Source of the DNA: Hyphomicrobium zavarzinii ATCC 27496
GTDB taxonomy: Bacteria; Pseudomonadota; Alphaproteobacteria; Rhizobiales; Hyphomicrobiaceae
Direction: 5' to 3'
Assembly (NCBI RefSeq): GCF_000383415.1
Contig: NZ_KB911259.1
Coordinates: 388,592-452,591, forward strand
Length of the DNA stretch: 64,000 nucleotides
In this document: one piece after another, positions 43,548 to 52,763 of the stretch
Numbering within the stretch: the stretch's first letter is position 1
How the letters are laid out: each line of letters starts with the position of its first letter
Position numbers and translations under genes: made by a program
Notes under the pieces: model-generated
What the model was told of the DNA's origin: nothing
Databases searched by the model: none
What the model saw: only the letters and a program-made list of their open reading frames with translations

Positions 43548-44670
43548 TCGCCACGGCCTGATCCTGGAAAAGATGCGCCGCGCCATCCAGCGCACCGGCC
43601 GCTTCGCCGCGCGCAAATGGCTCCTCAATCGCCCGTTCTCGAAAACGGCCACATCGCGGCTTCTCCTCGTCACCATCGACGAGCGCATTCCCCAAAGCCA
43701 GATCTACCCGTTCCATTTCTATGCCGACGCGCTCCGCCGCCAGTACGGCACCGAGATCCGCGAGGTCTCAATCGAGGAATACGAGCGGGGCAACAGTCCC
43801 GCACCCCGGGACGCCACCACCGTCTGTTTCCAGACGCAATTCCACACGCCCCGTGACGAGCTCATCGCCATCGTGGAGCGCCTCAAACAGCAGAACCCTG
43901 AAGCCCGCATCGTCTATCTGGACTGGTTCGCGCCGACAGACCTGAGGCTCGCGGACGCCCTCGATCCGCACATCGCGATCTATGTGAAAAAGCACGTTCT
44001 GCGGGATCGCTCCCTTTACGGCAAGCCGACCCTCGGCGACACGAACCTTGTCGATCATTTCAGCAAGAAATTCGGAATTGCCGAGGAGACGCGGCTATTC
44101 CCGATCCCCCCGGGCTTCCTCGACAAACTTCACATCGGCCCATCTTTCGTGACAGCCGACTTCATGCTGCATCGCTTTTTGGGCACGTCTCCGGTCGTGG
44201 GCGAGAAGCCGATTGACGTGCACGCCCGCCTCGGCGTCAAGGGTACGCCCTGGTATCAGGCCATGCGAACCGAATGCGTCGACGCGCTCGGAACCATTGC
44301 AGACCTGAACGTCGCGACCGGCGGCAATCTCGGCCATGTCGCCTACCTGCAGGAGCTGCAGGCGTCGAAGGTCTGCTTCAGTCCCTTCGGCTATGGCGAA
44401 GTTTGCTGGCGCGACTATGAGGCCATCATGAGCGGCTCGGTGTTGCTGAAACCCGACATGTCGCACATAGAGACCGACCCGGACATCTTCGTCCCTGGCA
44501 AGACCTACGTACCGCTGAGATGGGACCTTGCCGATTTCGAGGAGAAGGTCCGCGAGCTAGTCGGCATGCCGAGCCTGCGCGAAGAGATCGCCAACAACGC
44601 CTTCACCGCGCTCCACGACTACGTGACGAGCGAGCGCTTCGTTACCCAGATGCGCCCGCTCATCGCCTGA
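43537..44670 (+). CDS. Glycosyltransferase-like protein (CgeB/GT1-type)
   Basis: A 377-residue cytosolic protein. Its C-terminal half (about 210-375) resembles the family 1 glycosyltransferase domain of CgeB-type proteins (SKVCFSPFGYGEVCWRDYEA, SGSVLLKPDMSHIE), the part that binds the sugar nucleotide. The N-terminal 200 residues are less familiar. It is translationally coupled to the asparagine-synthase-like gene, so the pair probably decorates one surface glycan or glycoconjugate. The acceptor is unknown. It converges on the CobW gene. Confidence 0.65.
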   Translation: MASDRHGLILEKMRRAIQRTGRFAARKWLLNRPFSKTATSRLLLVTIDERIPQSQIYPFHFYADALRRQYGTEIREVSIEEYERGNSPAPRDATTVCFQTQFHTPRDELIAIVERLKQQNPEARIVYLDWFAPTDLRLADALDPHIAIYVKKHVLRDRSLYGKPTLGDTNLVDHFSKKFGIAEETRLFPIPPGFLDKLHIGPSFVTADFMLHRFLGTSPVVGEKPIDVHARLGVKGTPWYQAMRTECVDALGTIADLNVATGGNLGHVAYLQELQASKVCFSPFGYGEVCWRDYEAIMSGSVLLKPDMSHIETDPDIFVPGKTYVPLRWDLADFEEKVRELVGMPSLREEIANNAFTALHDYVTSERFVTQMRPLIA

Positions 44671-44688
44671 TCGCTTTTAGCGCCGCGC

Positions 44689-45951
44689 TTACGCGGCTTC
44701 CCGCGCCCACTCCGGGAACGGATCCGGCAGATCCGCCCACTGGCTCGTATCGAGAGTGCCCTCCGCCGGAATCGGCAGAAGGCAGGCGTCGAGCGCCGCC
44801 ATCATGGCCACCTTGTCCATCTCAGGCGTGCCGATGAACACGATCTCCTGGCGCCGGTCGCCCCACAGCTTGTGCCAGGTCTTGTTGATGCGGCCGACAA
44901 GGTCGTCGTCCTTCGGCCAGTTCTTTCTGGGTACCGCCGCCCACCAGTAGCCGATCGCCTCGTGCTGGACGAGCGCACCCGCCTGCGCGAGCTCGCCAAC
45001 CCACTGTGGCCGCGTTGCAAGCCAGAAAAATCCCTTCGCGCGAATGACGCCGGGCCACGACTTGCTGAAGAAGGCATGAAGCTTCGCGGGCTCGAACGGC
45101 CCTCGCGCGCGGTAGACGAAACTGGAGATCCCATACTCCTCCGTTTCGGGCTTGTGGTCCTTGAAGCCGTTCAGCTCCTTGAACCAGGTCGGATGACGAT
45201 GCGCCGTCTCGAAGCTGAAGAGCCCCGTATCGAGAATATCACGCGATGAAACGCGCGCATGGCTCGTCTCGATGATCCGCGCATCCGAGTTGAGCGAGCG
45301 GATGATGGACCGCGCCGCCTCGATGGCATCCGGGCTCGCGACATCGATCTTGTTCAGAACGATGACGTCGGCGAACTCGATCTGATCCACGAGCAGTTGA
45401 ACCAGCGGGCGCTCGTCTCCCTCGCCCGCCACCTCTCCGCGATCCTTGAGAAAGTCACTCGACGAATAATCCTTGAGCAGGTGCGCTGCATCGACCACCG
45501 TCACCATGGTATCGAGCCGCGCGACATCCGAAAGGCTCCTGCCGTCCTCGTCGCGAAACTCGAAGGTCGTGGCAACAGGCAGAGGCTCGGCAATACCGGT
45601 CGACTCGATCAGGAGATAATCGAACCGGCGCTCCGCGGCGAGCCGGCGCACCTCCTTCAGAAGATCGTCGCGCAACGTGCAGCAAATGCAGCCGTTCGAC
45701 ATTTCGACAAGCGTCTCATCCGTGCGCGAAAGATTGGCACCGCCTTTCTCCACCAGATCGGCGTCGATGTTCACCTCGCTCATATCGTTGACGATCACCG
45801 CGACCTTGAGCCCGTCGCGGTTGTTCAGCACATGATTGAGGAGCGTCGTCTTGCCCGCCCCGAGAAAACCGGAGAGCACGGTCACGGGGAGACGCCTGTC
45901 GATGCGTGTTGTCGCCACTCCTTCGAGATGCGCCGCAAGTTTCTTATCCAT
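44689..45951 (-). CDS. CobW/COG0523-family GTPase, zinc metallochaperone
   Basis: A 420-residue GTPase of the COG0523 family. Visible: Walker [16 protein letters not shown] (about 25-39), the metal-binding CxCC motif in [28 protein letters not shown], and a C-terminal CobW_C domain (GFFWLATRP). Zinc-regulated members insert zinc into enzymes during zinc starvation. ATG 45951 gives the normal start. A Zur-type palindrome lies 24 bases upstream, nearly identical to the one before the ZnuD-like gene, so the two share regulation. Confidence 0.85.
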   Translation of the reverse strand: MDKKLAAHLEGVATTRIDRRLPVTVLSGFLGAGKTTLLNHVLNNRDGLKVAVIVNDMSEVNIDADLVEKGGANLSRTDETLVEMSNGCICCTLRDDLLKEVRRLAAERRFDYLLIESTGIAEPLPVATTFEFRDEDGRSLSDVARLDTMVTVVDAAHLLKDYSSSDFLKDRGEVAGEGDERPLVQLLVDQIEFADVIVLNKIDVASPDAIEAARSIIRSLNSDARIIETSHARVSSRDILDTGLFSFETAHRHPTWFKELNGFKDHKPETEEYGISSFVYRARGPFEPAKLHAFFSKSWPGVIRAKGFFWLATRPQWVGELAQAGALVQHEAIGYWWAAVPRKNWPKDDDLVGRINKTWHKLWGDRRQEIVFIGTPEMDKVAMMAALDACLLPIPAEGTLDTSQWADLPDPFPEWAREAA

Positions 45952-45974
45952 TCTCCACCTCGCAAATTCGCCAC

Positions 45975-45990
45975 GGACGTTATAACATCC
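45975..45990. promoter_or_regulatory. Zur-type operator upstream of the CobW gene
   Basis: GGACGTTATAACATCC, a 16-base near-palindrome. It differs by two bases from the operator before the ZnuD-like gene (GGATGTTATAATATCC). It resembles the GTTATAnTATAAC core of Zur sites and lies 24 bases before the start codon. Confidence 0.75.
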
Positions 45991-46053
45991 ATACACAAGA
46001 CTACTGGCCCTGCTTATCCCATCTGCGCAGAAGCCGTTTTGCTATGTCTGCCG

Positions 46054-48315
46054 TCAGTTGAGCGTGATCGATCCGAACACCCGCACACTGGCGCCGGGCA
46101 GCAGCACATCCTCGCTGCGTTTGAACGAGGCGTGATTGAGCACTTCGTCGTCGGCCAAGTTTTCACCCTTGAGACCGATGGTGGCCACCGGCACGATGCC
46201 ATCGACGGCTTCCCCCGCAACGCTGTAGCTGATCTCCGCCGAAACCAGCGTGTAGCCCGGCGTCGCGATCTCGTTCACCCCGAAGTCGTTCTGATCGAAG
46301 GCGTGCAGGACACCAGCCCGCGCAAACCAGTTGGCGTCCCGATAAAACAGGCCGCCACCCAGACGATGCGGAGGAATGCGGGGAACGTTCTCGCCGTTGT
46401 CGAACTCGGCACGCACGAAGTCGTACTGCCCGTCGACACCCCAAACGCCCTTCCAGACGCGAGCCACATCATATTGGAACGCGAGCTCGGCGCCGTAGAA
46501 CGTCGCGTCGCGCTGCTGAAAGAAGACGAGATCGAACGCCTCGTGCCCATGGCCATGCCCGCCGCCACCCGCGTGGCCCTCGTCAAAGCAATGGAAATGA
46601 TCGCCATGCGCCTCCGCATCGCATTCGAGTCCGGAGAGCTGGCGATAGATGAAGCCGTTGTAGCGGGTGTAGTAGGCCGACGCATCGAAACGCAGAGCAC
46701 CCACTGACTTCTTGAGACCCGCCTCGATCGTTGTCGCCTTCTCCACATCGAGTCCGGGATTGCCCACCTCGAACGTCCCCGTCGCCTCGTGCATGCCCTT
46801 CGAGAAAAGTTCCGCAGCATCGGGCGCACGCTCGACGTACTGCCCCGTGAGACGGGCCACCGTCTGAAGTGGCAACTGATAGAGAAGCCCAAGGCTCGCA
46901 CTCGTCGGCGTGAAGTCACGCTCTCCGGAGAAGCGATGCGAATGGAAATGCCATTCGTGATCGTCCGGCGGCGCCTCGCGATGTCCGTGGAACTCCTCCC
47001 ACCCCGAACCATCGATCGTCGCATGCTCGATCCGAGCCGCAGCCTGGACGCTGAGCTTCCGCGTCAATGCAAGCTCCTCGAACCAGAACGCCGCGATGCT
47101 TTGCGTGTGGGCCGGCTCGAGCAGAGATTCACCCTCGAAGCTTTGCCCGCGCGTCTTGCGGTTGTTCCAGTGAGCGCCGATCACGCCGGTCAGCTCGCCG
47201 AGCACGGTGCCCACGGGAACGTGTTGCACCTCCACGCGCGCCTCTTGCTCCTTGTTGGTGAAGCGTGAGCCAACCTCGAACTCGTCTTCGACGCCGGGGT
47301 CATGGATCGCAAGCTCGTCGTGCGCATAGTCCGATGCTCCGAACCAGAAGCGAACCGCATCGACGGCCGAGCCGCGGACCCGCCACTCGCCTTTCGCGAG
47401 CACCTTGTCCTGCACCATGTCGATACGCGGGTTGACGCCCTCCTCCGCTTCCTCGCCGGGAATGCCGTAAAGGCTTTCGATTCGGGAAAACGAAACGCCG
47501 ACAAATCCGTCCGGTCCCACGATGGAGCCGCCCAGCGCACCGCCCTTGCTGTCGGCAAAGCTGTTCTCGACAGTGCCCTTGGGAGACTCGTAGTCGTCCG
47601 CCTTGCGCCAGAAGCCGTCTGCGTGGACCACGATGCCTTGGGAGCCAGCAGTGGCCCGGAATGCACCGTCCTTGCTGTCGTCCACCGACGTGCCACCGCC
47701 TTTGAGCGCGCCACTGAAGCCGCCCTTCGGCATGTAGGTTGGAATACGCTGGTTCTCGACCGAGACGACACCGCCGATGGCCTGCGAACCGTAGCGCAGC
47801 GTTGCGGGACCACGCACGACCTCGATGCGGTCGGCAGAATCCGGGCTGATCGGGATCGCATGATCCTCGGAAATGGCAGCCACATCATGCGTGCCGATGC
47901 CGTTCTCCTGCGTGCGGACGCGATAGCTGTCAAGGCCGCGAATGATCGGCCTGTTCGCACCAGGCGCAAAGGACGTTCCCGAAATTCCGGGCTTCGTCTC
48001 CAGCGCGTCCGTGATGGTCGCCCCGTTGATCGGCGCAATCTCGCTCTCGCTCATCGTCGTGACCGCCACGAACGAATGATCCGCAAAATCGAGCGCTGTG
48101 CCGGGAAGCGACGCACTTTCCGCAGGCGCGGTATCCCCCTCCGGAAGCGTCTGCTTGGACCGCTTCGGTTTCACGATCGGGCTCGCCGTCGTCACATCGA
48201 TAGCAGGAAGCTCCGTAACGCTCTGCGCCGAGGCCGAAGAAACGGCCATCACGGTAGCAGCGGCGGGAAACGCCAGAACGGCCGCCCGAAGGCGTTCACG
48301 GTTGTACGGGGGCAT
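46054..48315 (-). CDS. znuD: ZnuD-like TonB-dependent zinc receptor
   Basis: A 753-residue outer-membrane receptor: signal peptide (about 1-31), plug domain (about 60-200; NRPIIRGLDSYRVRTQENG, EVVRGPATLRYGSQAIGG) and a 22-strand barrel ending ASVRVFGSITLN. Two extracellular loops are rich in histidine (DDHEWHFHSH and HGHGHEAF with neighbours), as expected for zinc capture by ZnuD. A Zur-type palindrome lies just before ATG 48315. The receptor brings zinc across the outer membrane when it is scarce; the inner-membrane transporter is not in this window. Confidence 0.88.
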   Translation of the reverse strand: MPPYNRERLRAAVLAFPAAATVMAVSSASAQSVTELPAIDVTTASPIVKPKRSKQTLPEGDTAPAESASLPGTALDFADHSFVAVTTMSESEIAPINGATITDALETKPGISGTSFAPGANRPIIRGLDSYRVRTQENGIGTHDVAAISEDHAIPISPDSADRIEVVRGPATLRYGSQAIGGVVSVENQRIPTYMPKGGFSGALKGGGTSVDDSKDGAFRATAGSQGIVVHADGFWRKADDYESPKGTVENSFADSKGGALGGSIVGPDGFVGVSFSRIESLYGIPGEEAEEGVNPRIDMVQDKVLAKGEWRVRGSAVDAVRFWFGASDYAHDELAIHDPGVEDEFEVGSRFTNKEQEARVEVQHVPVGTVLGELTGVIGAHWNNRKTRGQSFEGESLLEPAHTQSIAAFWFEELALTRKLSVQAAARIEHATIDGSGWEEFHGHREAPPDDHEWHFHSHRFSGERDFTPTSASLGLLYQLPLQTVARLTGQYVERAPDAAELFSKGMHEATGTFEVGNPGLDVEKATTIEAGLKKSVGALRFDASAYYTRYNGFIYRQLSGLECDAEAHGDHFHCFDEGHAGGGGHGHGHEAFDLVFFQQRDATFYGAELAFQYDVARVWKGVWGVDGQYDFVRAEFDNGENVPRIPPHRLGGGLFYRDANWFARAGVLHAFDQNDFGVNEIATPGYTLVSAEISYSVAGEAVDGIVPVATIGLKGENLADDEVLNHASFKRSEDVLLPGASVRVFGSITLN

Positions 48316-48331
48316 GAGAACCTCGACTTAC

Positions 48332-48347
48332 GGATGTTATAATATCC
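48332..48347. promoter_or_regulatory. Zur-type operator upstream of the ZnuD-like gene
   Basis: GGATGTTATAATATCC, extended by flanking AC and GT to an almost perfect 20-base palindrome. It lies 16 bases before the start codon, a position suited to repression. Confidence 0.8.
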
Positions 48348-48550
48348 GTTTAATAGCCGCCGCGCTCCCCTCTGGCAAGTGGGTTGTCTGGGTGGTTCGC
48401 ACGCCGTCGCCCCAGCGCCGAAGGACGCCGCAGCTCCCGATTGCTCGTGCCGTGCACGAAGAAGAAACGCGCGGACGCGGCAATGCCGAAATTCATGTCT
48501 TATAAAGCGGCGATGACATGGTGCGCATCGAGCGGGGAGAGCTGGTGACA

Positions 48551-49735
48551 ATGCGGGCACGGAAACGGCGCGGCAGCCGAAGAGACGCCTTCTTGGCGAT
48601 CATCCTACTTCTCCTCGCCCCCATCGCCATGACGCCAGCGCCCGCGGCCGCGCGTGACGAGGTCGGCACAGGCGAGCTGGCCGCCGCCAGGCCCGGCACA
48701 GTGTTCCGCATCTGGCCACTCGAAGGAGGCGTAAAGGCCGGATACAAAGGCTACCGCGTCCTCTATCGCTCGACGGGATTGCAGGACGAGCCGATCGCGG
48801 TGAGCGCCGCGATCATCTTCCCCGCGGCCGGCGCCACCTCGCCCCGCCCCGTGATCGCATGGGCGCATCCCACCAGCGGAGTCGTGACGCGCTGCGCGCC
48901 GACGCTGATGCCGGATCTCGCAGGCACCATCCCGGGAATCGACCAGTTCACCGACGCAGGCTACGTCATCGTCGCAACGGACTATCCGGGCCTCGGCGCC
49001 CCAGGCGCCCATCCCTACCTTATCGGAAAAAGCGCGGCCCATGCCGTGCTGGACTCTGTGCGGGCGGCACGCACCCTGAAGGACGTGCACGCTGGCAAGC
49101 GCTTCGTCGTGTGGGGACACTCACAGGGCGGACACGCAGCCTTGTTCACGGGCGCCGAAGCAAGATCCTACGCCCCCGACATCGAGCTTCTCGGCGTAGC
49201 CGCTGCAGCTCCCGCGACCAACCTTATCGAGCTCTTCGACGCCGATCGCGAGACGAGCAGCGGCCGTAGCCTCACGGCGATGGCACTCTATTCCTGGTCG
49301 CGCGTCTTCGGCTTCCCACTCTCCAAGTTCGTCGTGCCCCATGCGGAACGAAGCTTCGGCCGCCTGGCCAGCGATTGCATCCTCGACCTTGCCGACTTCA
49401 TGAAGGAGGACAGCGACGAGCACGCACTTGCCCGCAACTTCCTATCTTCCGACCCGACGAAAGACGCCGGCATCCGCGACATCATGCAGAAGAACTCGAC
49501 GGGGATGCTGCCTCACGGAATGCCCGTGTTCATCGCGCAAGGCACCTCCGACGAGCTCGTGAGGCCAAAAATCACGCGAGCCTACGCGAAAGAACTTTGC
49601 GGCGGCGGAGCTAAGGTCAAGTTGCACATGATGAGCGGCACACCGCATTTGACGGCAGGCATGAACGCAGCTTACGCAGCATCGCAATGGATGAGCTTGC
49701 TGTTCAAAGGCGCCACACCGCCGAGTGATTGCTGA
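48551..49735 (+). CDS. Secretory-lipase-type alpha/beta hydrolase
   Basis: A 394-residue exported protein. A signal peptide (about 1-34, ending AAAR) precedes an alpha/beta-hydrolase fold of the LIP secretory lipase family: AWAHPTSGV (oxyanion side), TDYPGLGAPG and the nucleophile elbow WGHSQGGHAAL. A late acid (TSDELV) and histidine (GTPHLT) complete the triad. It may cleave lipids or esters in the periplasm or outside. ATG 48551 is chosen for its GGGGAG site; ATG 48518 is in frame. It stands alone and converges on ackA. Confidence 0.8.
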   Translation: MRARKRRGSRRDAFLAIILLLLAPIAMTPAPAAARDEVGTGELAAARPGTVFRIWPLEGGVKAGYKGYRVLYRSTGLQDEPIAVSAAIIFPAAGATSPRPVIAWAHPTSGVVTRCAPTLMPDLAGTIPGIDQFTDAGYVIVATDYPGLGAPGAHPYLIGKSAAHAVLDSVRAARTLKDVHAGKRFVVWGHSQGGHAALFTGAEARSYAPDIELLGVAAAAPATNLIELFDADRETSSGRSLTAMALYSWSRVFGFPLSKFVVPHAERSFGRLASDCILDLADFMKEDSDEHALARNFLSSDPTKDAGIRDIMQKNSTGMLPHGMPVFIAQGTSDELVRPKITRAYAKELCGGGAKVKLHMMSGTPHLTAGMNAAYAASQWMSLLFKGATPPSDC

Positions 49736-49747
49736 CAGTCTCCCCCG

Positions 49748-50932
49748 TCACGCCGCACGGCCGAGAACCGCGCACGCCTCTGCCGCAATCACGTGCTCCT
49801 CGTCCGTGGGAATGACGAGCACGGTGATCCGGCTCCCCGCCGCACTGATGACCTCGGCATTCTGCGCATTGCGTTCGGGATCGAGCACGAGGCCGAGCCA
49901 TGCCAGCCGCGCGCACACTTCAGCGCGCACGCGCGGCTGATTCTCACCTATTCCGGCCGTGAACACGATGGCATCGAGCCCCCCTGCGCTCATGGCGAGA
50001 CGGCCGATCTCCCCGGCGATCCTGAGCGTGAAAAGTTCTATCGCCTCCCATGCTTCCGGCGCGGCGCTCTCCAGAAGTTCGCGGCTGTCCGCGCTGATCC
50101 CCGAAACGCCGAGCAGTCCGGACCGATGATAGAGAATAGCCTCGACCTCGTTCAAAGGAAGCTTCTTGTCGCCCAGGAGATGCAGCAAGACGCCCGGATC
50201 GAGCGCGCCGCACCGCGTCGCCATCGGAATTCCGTCGAGCGTCGAGAACCCCATGCTGGTATCACGGCTTGCCCCGCCATCGAGCGCGCAGAGGCTCGCC
50301 CCGCTGCCGAGATGCGCCGCAATCACCTTGCCGTGCGCCACAGTCGGGAACCTCCGCGAGAGCGACCCGGATATGGACGCATAAGAGAGCCCGTGAAACC
50401 CGTAGCGCTTGATGCCTTCGTCATGCATCGCGCGGGGAATGGCGAAGCGCTGCACGATCGGATCGTTGCTGCGATGGAAGGCCGTATCGAACGACGCCGA
50501 CTGCGGAAGCTCGGGGCGGAGCTGCCGGATGGCCCGGATAACGCGCAGGCTCTGCGGCTGGTGCAGCGGCGCGAGCTTCGTGAGCGCGTCCATGGCGCTG
50601 AGCGCAGCGTCGTCAATCACCACGGGTCCCGAGAACGCATCTCCGCCGTGAACGACGCGATGCCCCGCGGCCGATACTTTGCTGAGATCGAAGTGCTTGC
50701 CGACAAACCCGAACGTCTCGGCCAGAACCTCGCTCAGGTCGTCGGACGCTCGCGCACTGAGTTCAACATCGAACACCTCAGGACCTTCGACAAGGTGAAA
50801 GGTGAGAGGCGCCTTCCGGAAATCGATGACGCCCTTAGCGAGCCTCCGCGGCGCAGATCCGTCTCGCTCGAACACCCCGATCTTCACGGTGGACGAGCCA
50901 GCATTGAAAGTGATCAGAAGTTGGTCGCTCAT
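49748..50932 (-). CDS. ackA: Acetate kinase
   Basis: A 394-residue enzyme that interconverts acetyl phosphate and acetate with ATP. Signatures are FNAGSSTVKIGVF at the start, HRVVHGGDAFSGP, FDTAFH, RYGFHGLSYASIS and the late FTAGIGENQPRVR. It follows the phosphotransacetylase gene, overlapping by ATGA. Together they form the Pta-AckA route for acetate excretion or uptake, or for using acetyl phosphate. No phosphoketolase gene is in view. Confidence 0.93.
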   Translation of the reverse strand: MSDQLLITFNAGSSTVKIGVFERDGSAPRRLAKGVIDFRKAPLTFHLVEGPEVFDVELSARASDDLSEVLAETFGFVGKHFDLSKVSAAGHRVVHGGDAFSGPVVIDDAALSAMDALTKLAPLHQPQSLRVIRAIRQLRPELPQSASFDTAFHRSNDPIVQRFAIPRAMHDEGIKRYGFHGLSYASISGSLSRRFPTVAHGKVIAAHLGSGASLCALDGGASRDTSMGFSTLDGIPMATRCGALDPGVLLHLLGDKKLPLNEVEAILYHRSGLLGVSGISADSRELLESAAPEAWEAIELFTLRIAGEIGRLAMSAGGLDAIVFTAGIGENQPRVRAEVCARLAWLGLVLDPERNAQNAEVISAAGSRITVLVIPTDEEHVIAAEACAVLGRAA

Positions 50933-51885
50933 TCGGCAGGAAGCCTTTCCATGGGCCGCAGCGCGGCAACGAGTTTCGCGAGCGCGGCCGACGCAATGCG
51001 CGCGCTCATGGGATCGGCCCGGCTCGTCAGCACGATGGGAACGCGTGCGCCGAGCACGAGACCGGCGGCGGTCGCTCCCGCGAAGTAGATGAGCTGCTTG
51101 GCCAGCATGTTCCCCGCTTCGAGATCGGGCACCACGAGAACGTCGGCCTGTCCCGCAACAGGTGACACGATCCCTTTGGTGCGGGCCGCCTCGAGGCTGA
51201 TCGCGTTGTCGAAGGCGAGCGGACCGTCCACTTTCGCGCCCGTGATCTGGCCGCGAGAGGCCATCACCGTCAGCGCGGCCGCATCGAGCGTCGCCGGCAT
51301 CTTCGAGTTCACCGTCTCCACCGCCGCAAGGACCGCAACGAGCGGCTCTTTCAGTCCGAGCGTATGCAAGAGATCGATGGCGTTCTGACAAATGTCCCGC
51401 TTCTGCTCAAGCGTGGGCTGGATGTTGATGGCCGCATCCGTGATCAGAATAGGCTTGGGATAGGCAGGCACATCCATCGCATAGACGTGACTGATACGCC
51501 GCTCGGTGCGCAAGCCGGACGTCGGCGCCACGACGGCACCCAGCAATTCATCGGTATGGAGACTGCCCTTCACCAACACCTCGACGTCTCCAGCGACGGC
51601 GATCTCCACCGCGCGCGCCGCAGCGGCGTGACTGTGCGGGACGGATTCGATGCTGATCCCATCGAGCGAAACGCCCGCCACATCCGCCGCCGCCCGGATC
51701 TTGGCTTCCGGACCGACGAGAAGCGGAACGAGAAGCCGCTCGTCCCGCACCTCCACAGCCGCGCGCACGGCCTCCGGCGAGCAGGGATGGACGATGGCCG
51801 CCTGAATCGGCGGAAGATCACGCGCTTTCTGGATGAAGGCTTCGTAGCGGGTGCCATGCGCGGTGGGAGGAGCTTGAGGAAGCAT
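50929..51885 (-). CDS. pta: Phosphate acetyl/butyryltransferase
   Basis: A 318-residue PTA_PTB-family enzyme of the short type. Motifs are LLVGPEAKIRAAA near the N-terminus, LVKGSLHTDELLGAV (about 105-119), DAAINIQPTLEQK, and VLVVPDLEAGNMLAKQL with AGLVLGARVPIVLTSRAD at the end. It exchanges CoA and phosphate on acetyl or butyryl groups; the size suits butyryl-type or short acetyl enzymes, and pairing with ackA favours acetyl. A likely terminator of the TetR gene lies just upstream. Confidence 0.85.
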   Translation of the reverse strand: MLPQAPPTAHGTRYEAFIQKARDLPPIQAAIVHPCSPEAVRAAVEVRDERLLVPLLVGPEAKIRAAADVAGVSLDGISIESVPHSHAAAARAVEIAVAGDVEVLVKGSLHTDELLGAVVAPTSGLRTERRISHVYAMDVPAYPKPILITDAAINIQPTLEQKRDICQNAIDLLHTLGLKEPLVAVLAAVETVNSKMPATLDAAALTVMASRGQITGAKVDGPLAFDNAISLEAARTKGIVSPVAGQADVLVVPDLEAGNMLAKQLIYFAGATAAGLVLGARVPIVLTSRADPMSARIASAALAKLVAALRPMERLPAE

Positions 51886-51904
51886 CGAGACCTCATCGTT
51901 GATG

Positions 51905-51932
51905 AAAAAATGCCACGCCTCGATCCGAGGCG
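51905..51932 (-). terminator. Probable terminator of the TetR gene
   Basis: Read on the minus strand: CGCCTCG, three-base loop, CGAGGCG (51932-51916), five bases, then six T residues (51910-51905). It follows the TetR stop codon at 51958 by 25 bases and precedes pta. Confidence 0.55.
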
Positions 51933-51957
51933 GAACAAAACCAAAGTCACAAGCCCC

Positions 51958-52545
51958 TCAGGTTCGCCGGGGCGCGGGCGCCACTGTCCCGATGGTCGCA
52001 ATGATGCTCGCAACCAGGTCCTCAAGTTCCCCGCCTCCGCTCTCGCGAAGCGGCGCGATCTCGAGCACGTTGCGGAGAATGCCGACACCCGCCAGAAACG
52101 CGGCGATCAGGGCCGCCCTTTGCTGCGCAGGCTTGCGCAGCTTCGCGCTGAGCGGCTCCACGAAATCGTTCACGATGTAGTCCCGCAGGATCGACGCCGC
52201 TTTCGGGCTCGTCAAGGACCGAACCACGATGTCGAGCGGCCCCGCTCTTTCGCGCGAGCGCCGGTCCTCCCGCGCGAACGCCTGCCTGGCGAGCGCAGCA
52301 GGCAGCTCTCCGCCGGAAGAGGAAAAAATATGGTCTGTCCCGATCGCCGCACGCAGGGCTTCGGCAAACAAATTCTCCTTCGAGCCGAAGCAGCGATGAA
52401 CATAAGCCACATCCACACCAACATCGGTCGCGATGTCGCGCAGGCCGGTCTGCTCGTAGGAACGCCGCGAGAACTGCCGGATGGCGGCCTCAAGAATTCG
52501 CTCCCGCGTGTCTCTCGCCGGCTGTGCTGCTGGCTTCTTCCTCAT
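51958..52545 (-). CDS. TetR-family regulator
   Basis: A 195-residue protein with an N-terminal TetR helix-turn-helix (RERILEAAIRQFSRRSYEQTG, then LRDIATDVGVDVAYVHRCF, about 14-55) and a variable ligand domain. ATG 52545 is chosen because it just precedes a basic tail typical of the family. It is divergent from the HlyD-RbbA-YhhJ exporter and probably represses it in the absence of a toxic compound. A perfect Fnr-type palindrome lies in the shared region. Confidence 0.8.
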   Translation of the reverse strand: MRKKPAAQPARDTRERILEAAIRQFSRRSYEQTGLRDIATDVGVDVAYVHRCFGSKENLFAEALRAAIGTDHIFSSSGGELPAALARQAFAREDRRSRERAGPLDIVVRSLTSPKAASILRDYIVNDFVEPLSAKLRKPAQQRAALIAAFLAGVGILRNVLEIAPLRESGGGELEDLVASIIATIGTVAPAPRRT

Positions 52546-52612
52546 CCGGTCCTCGAACCCGTGACAGCCAATCACTCACCGCATCCTTACCATCCGCTCC
52601 GGTCAACGGCTG

Positions 52613-52626
52613 TTGATCTCCATCAA
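52613..52626. promoter_or_regulatory. Perfect Fnr-type palindrome between TetR and exporter genes
   Basis: TTGAT-CTCC-ATCAA, the best palindrome of the set, 138 bases before the HlyD start and 68 before the TetR start. No good -10 lies at 31 bases on either side, so the site may act by a different geometry or be chance. Confidence 0.5.
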
Positions 52627-52763
52627 TGCAGGTATGCGGTGTGCAAATAGGACTGTCGCAACAAGATGCGATACCGTCGCCGACATACGCTACGACCCAA
52701 ACCTGCGAGCGCCCGGACGAAGTCCCCCCGCCGCGCGGGGCCTAGAGACCCGGAGAAACACTG

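Noticed and set aside
44682..44697. GCCGCG-CTTA-CGCGGC hairpin between the glycosyltransferase and CobW genes
   Set aside because: No T-run follows on either strand and it overlaps the CobW stop codon; too weak for a terminator call.
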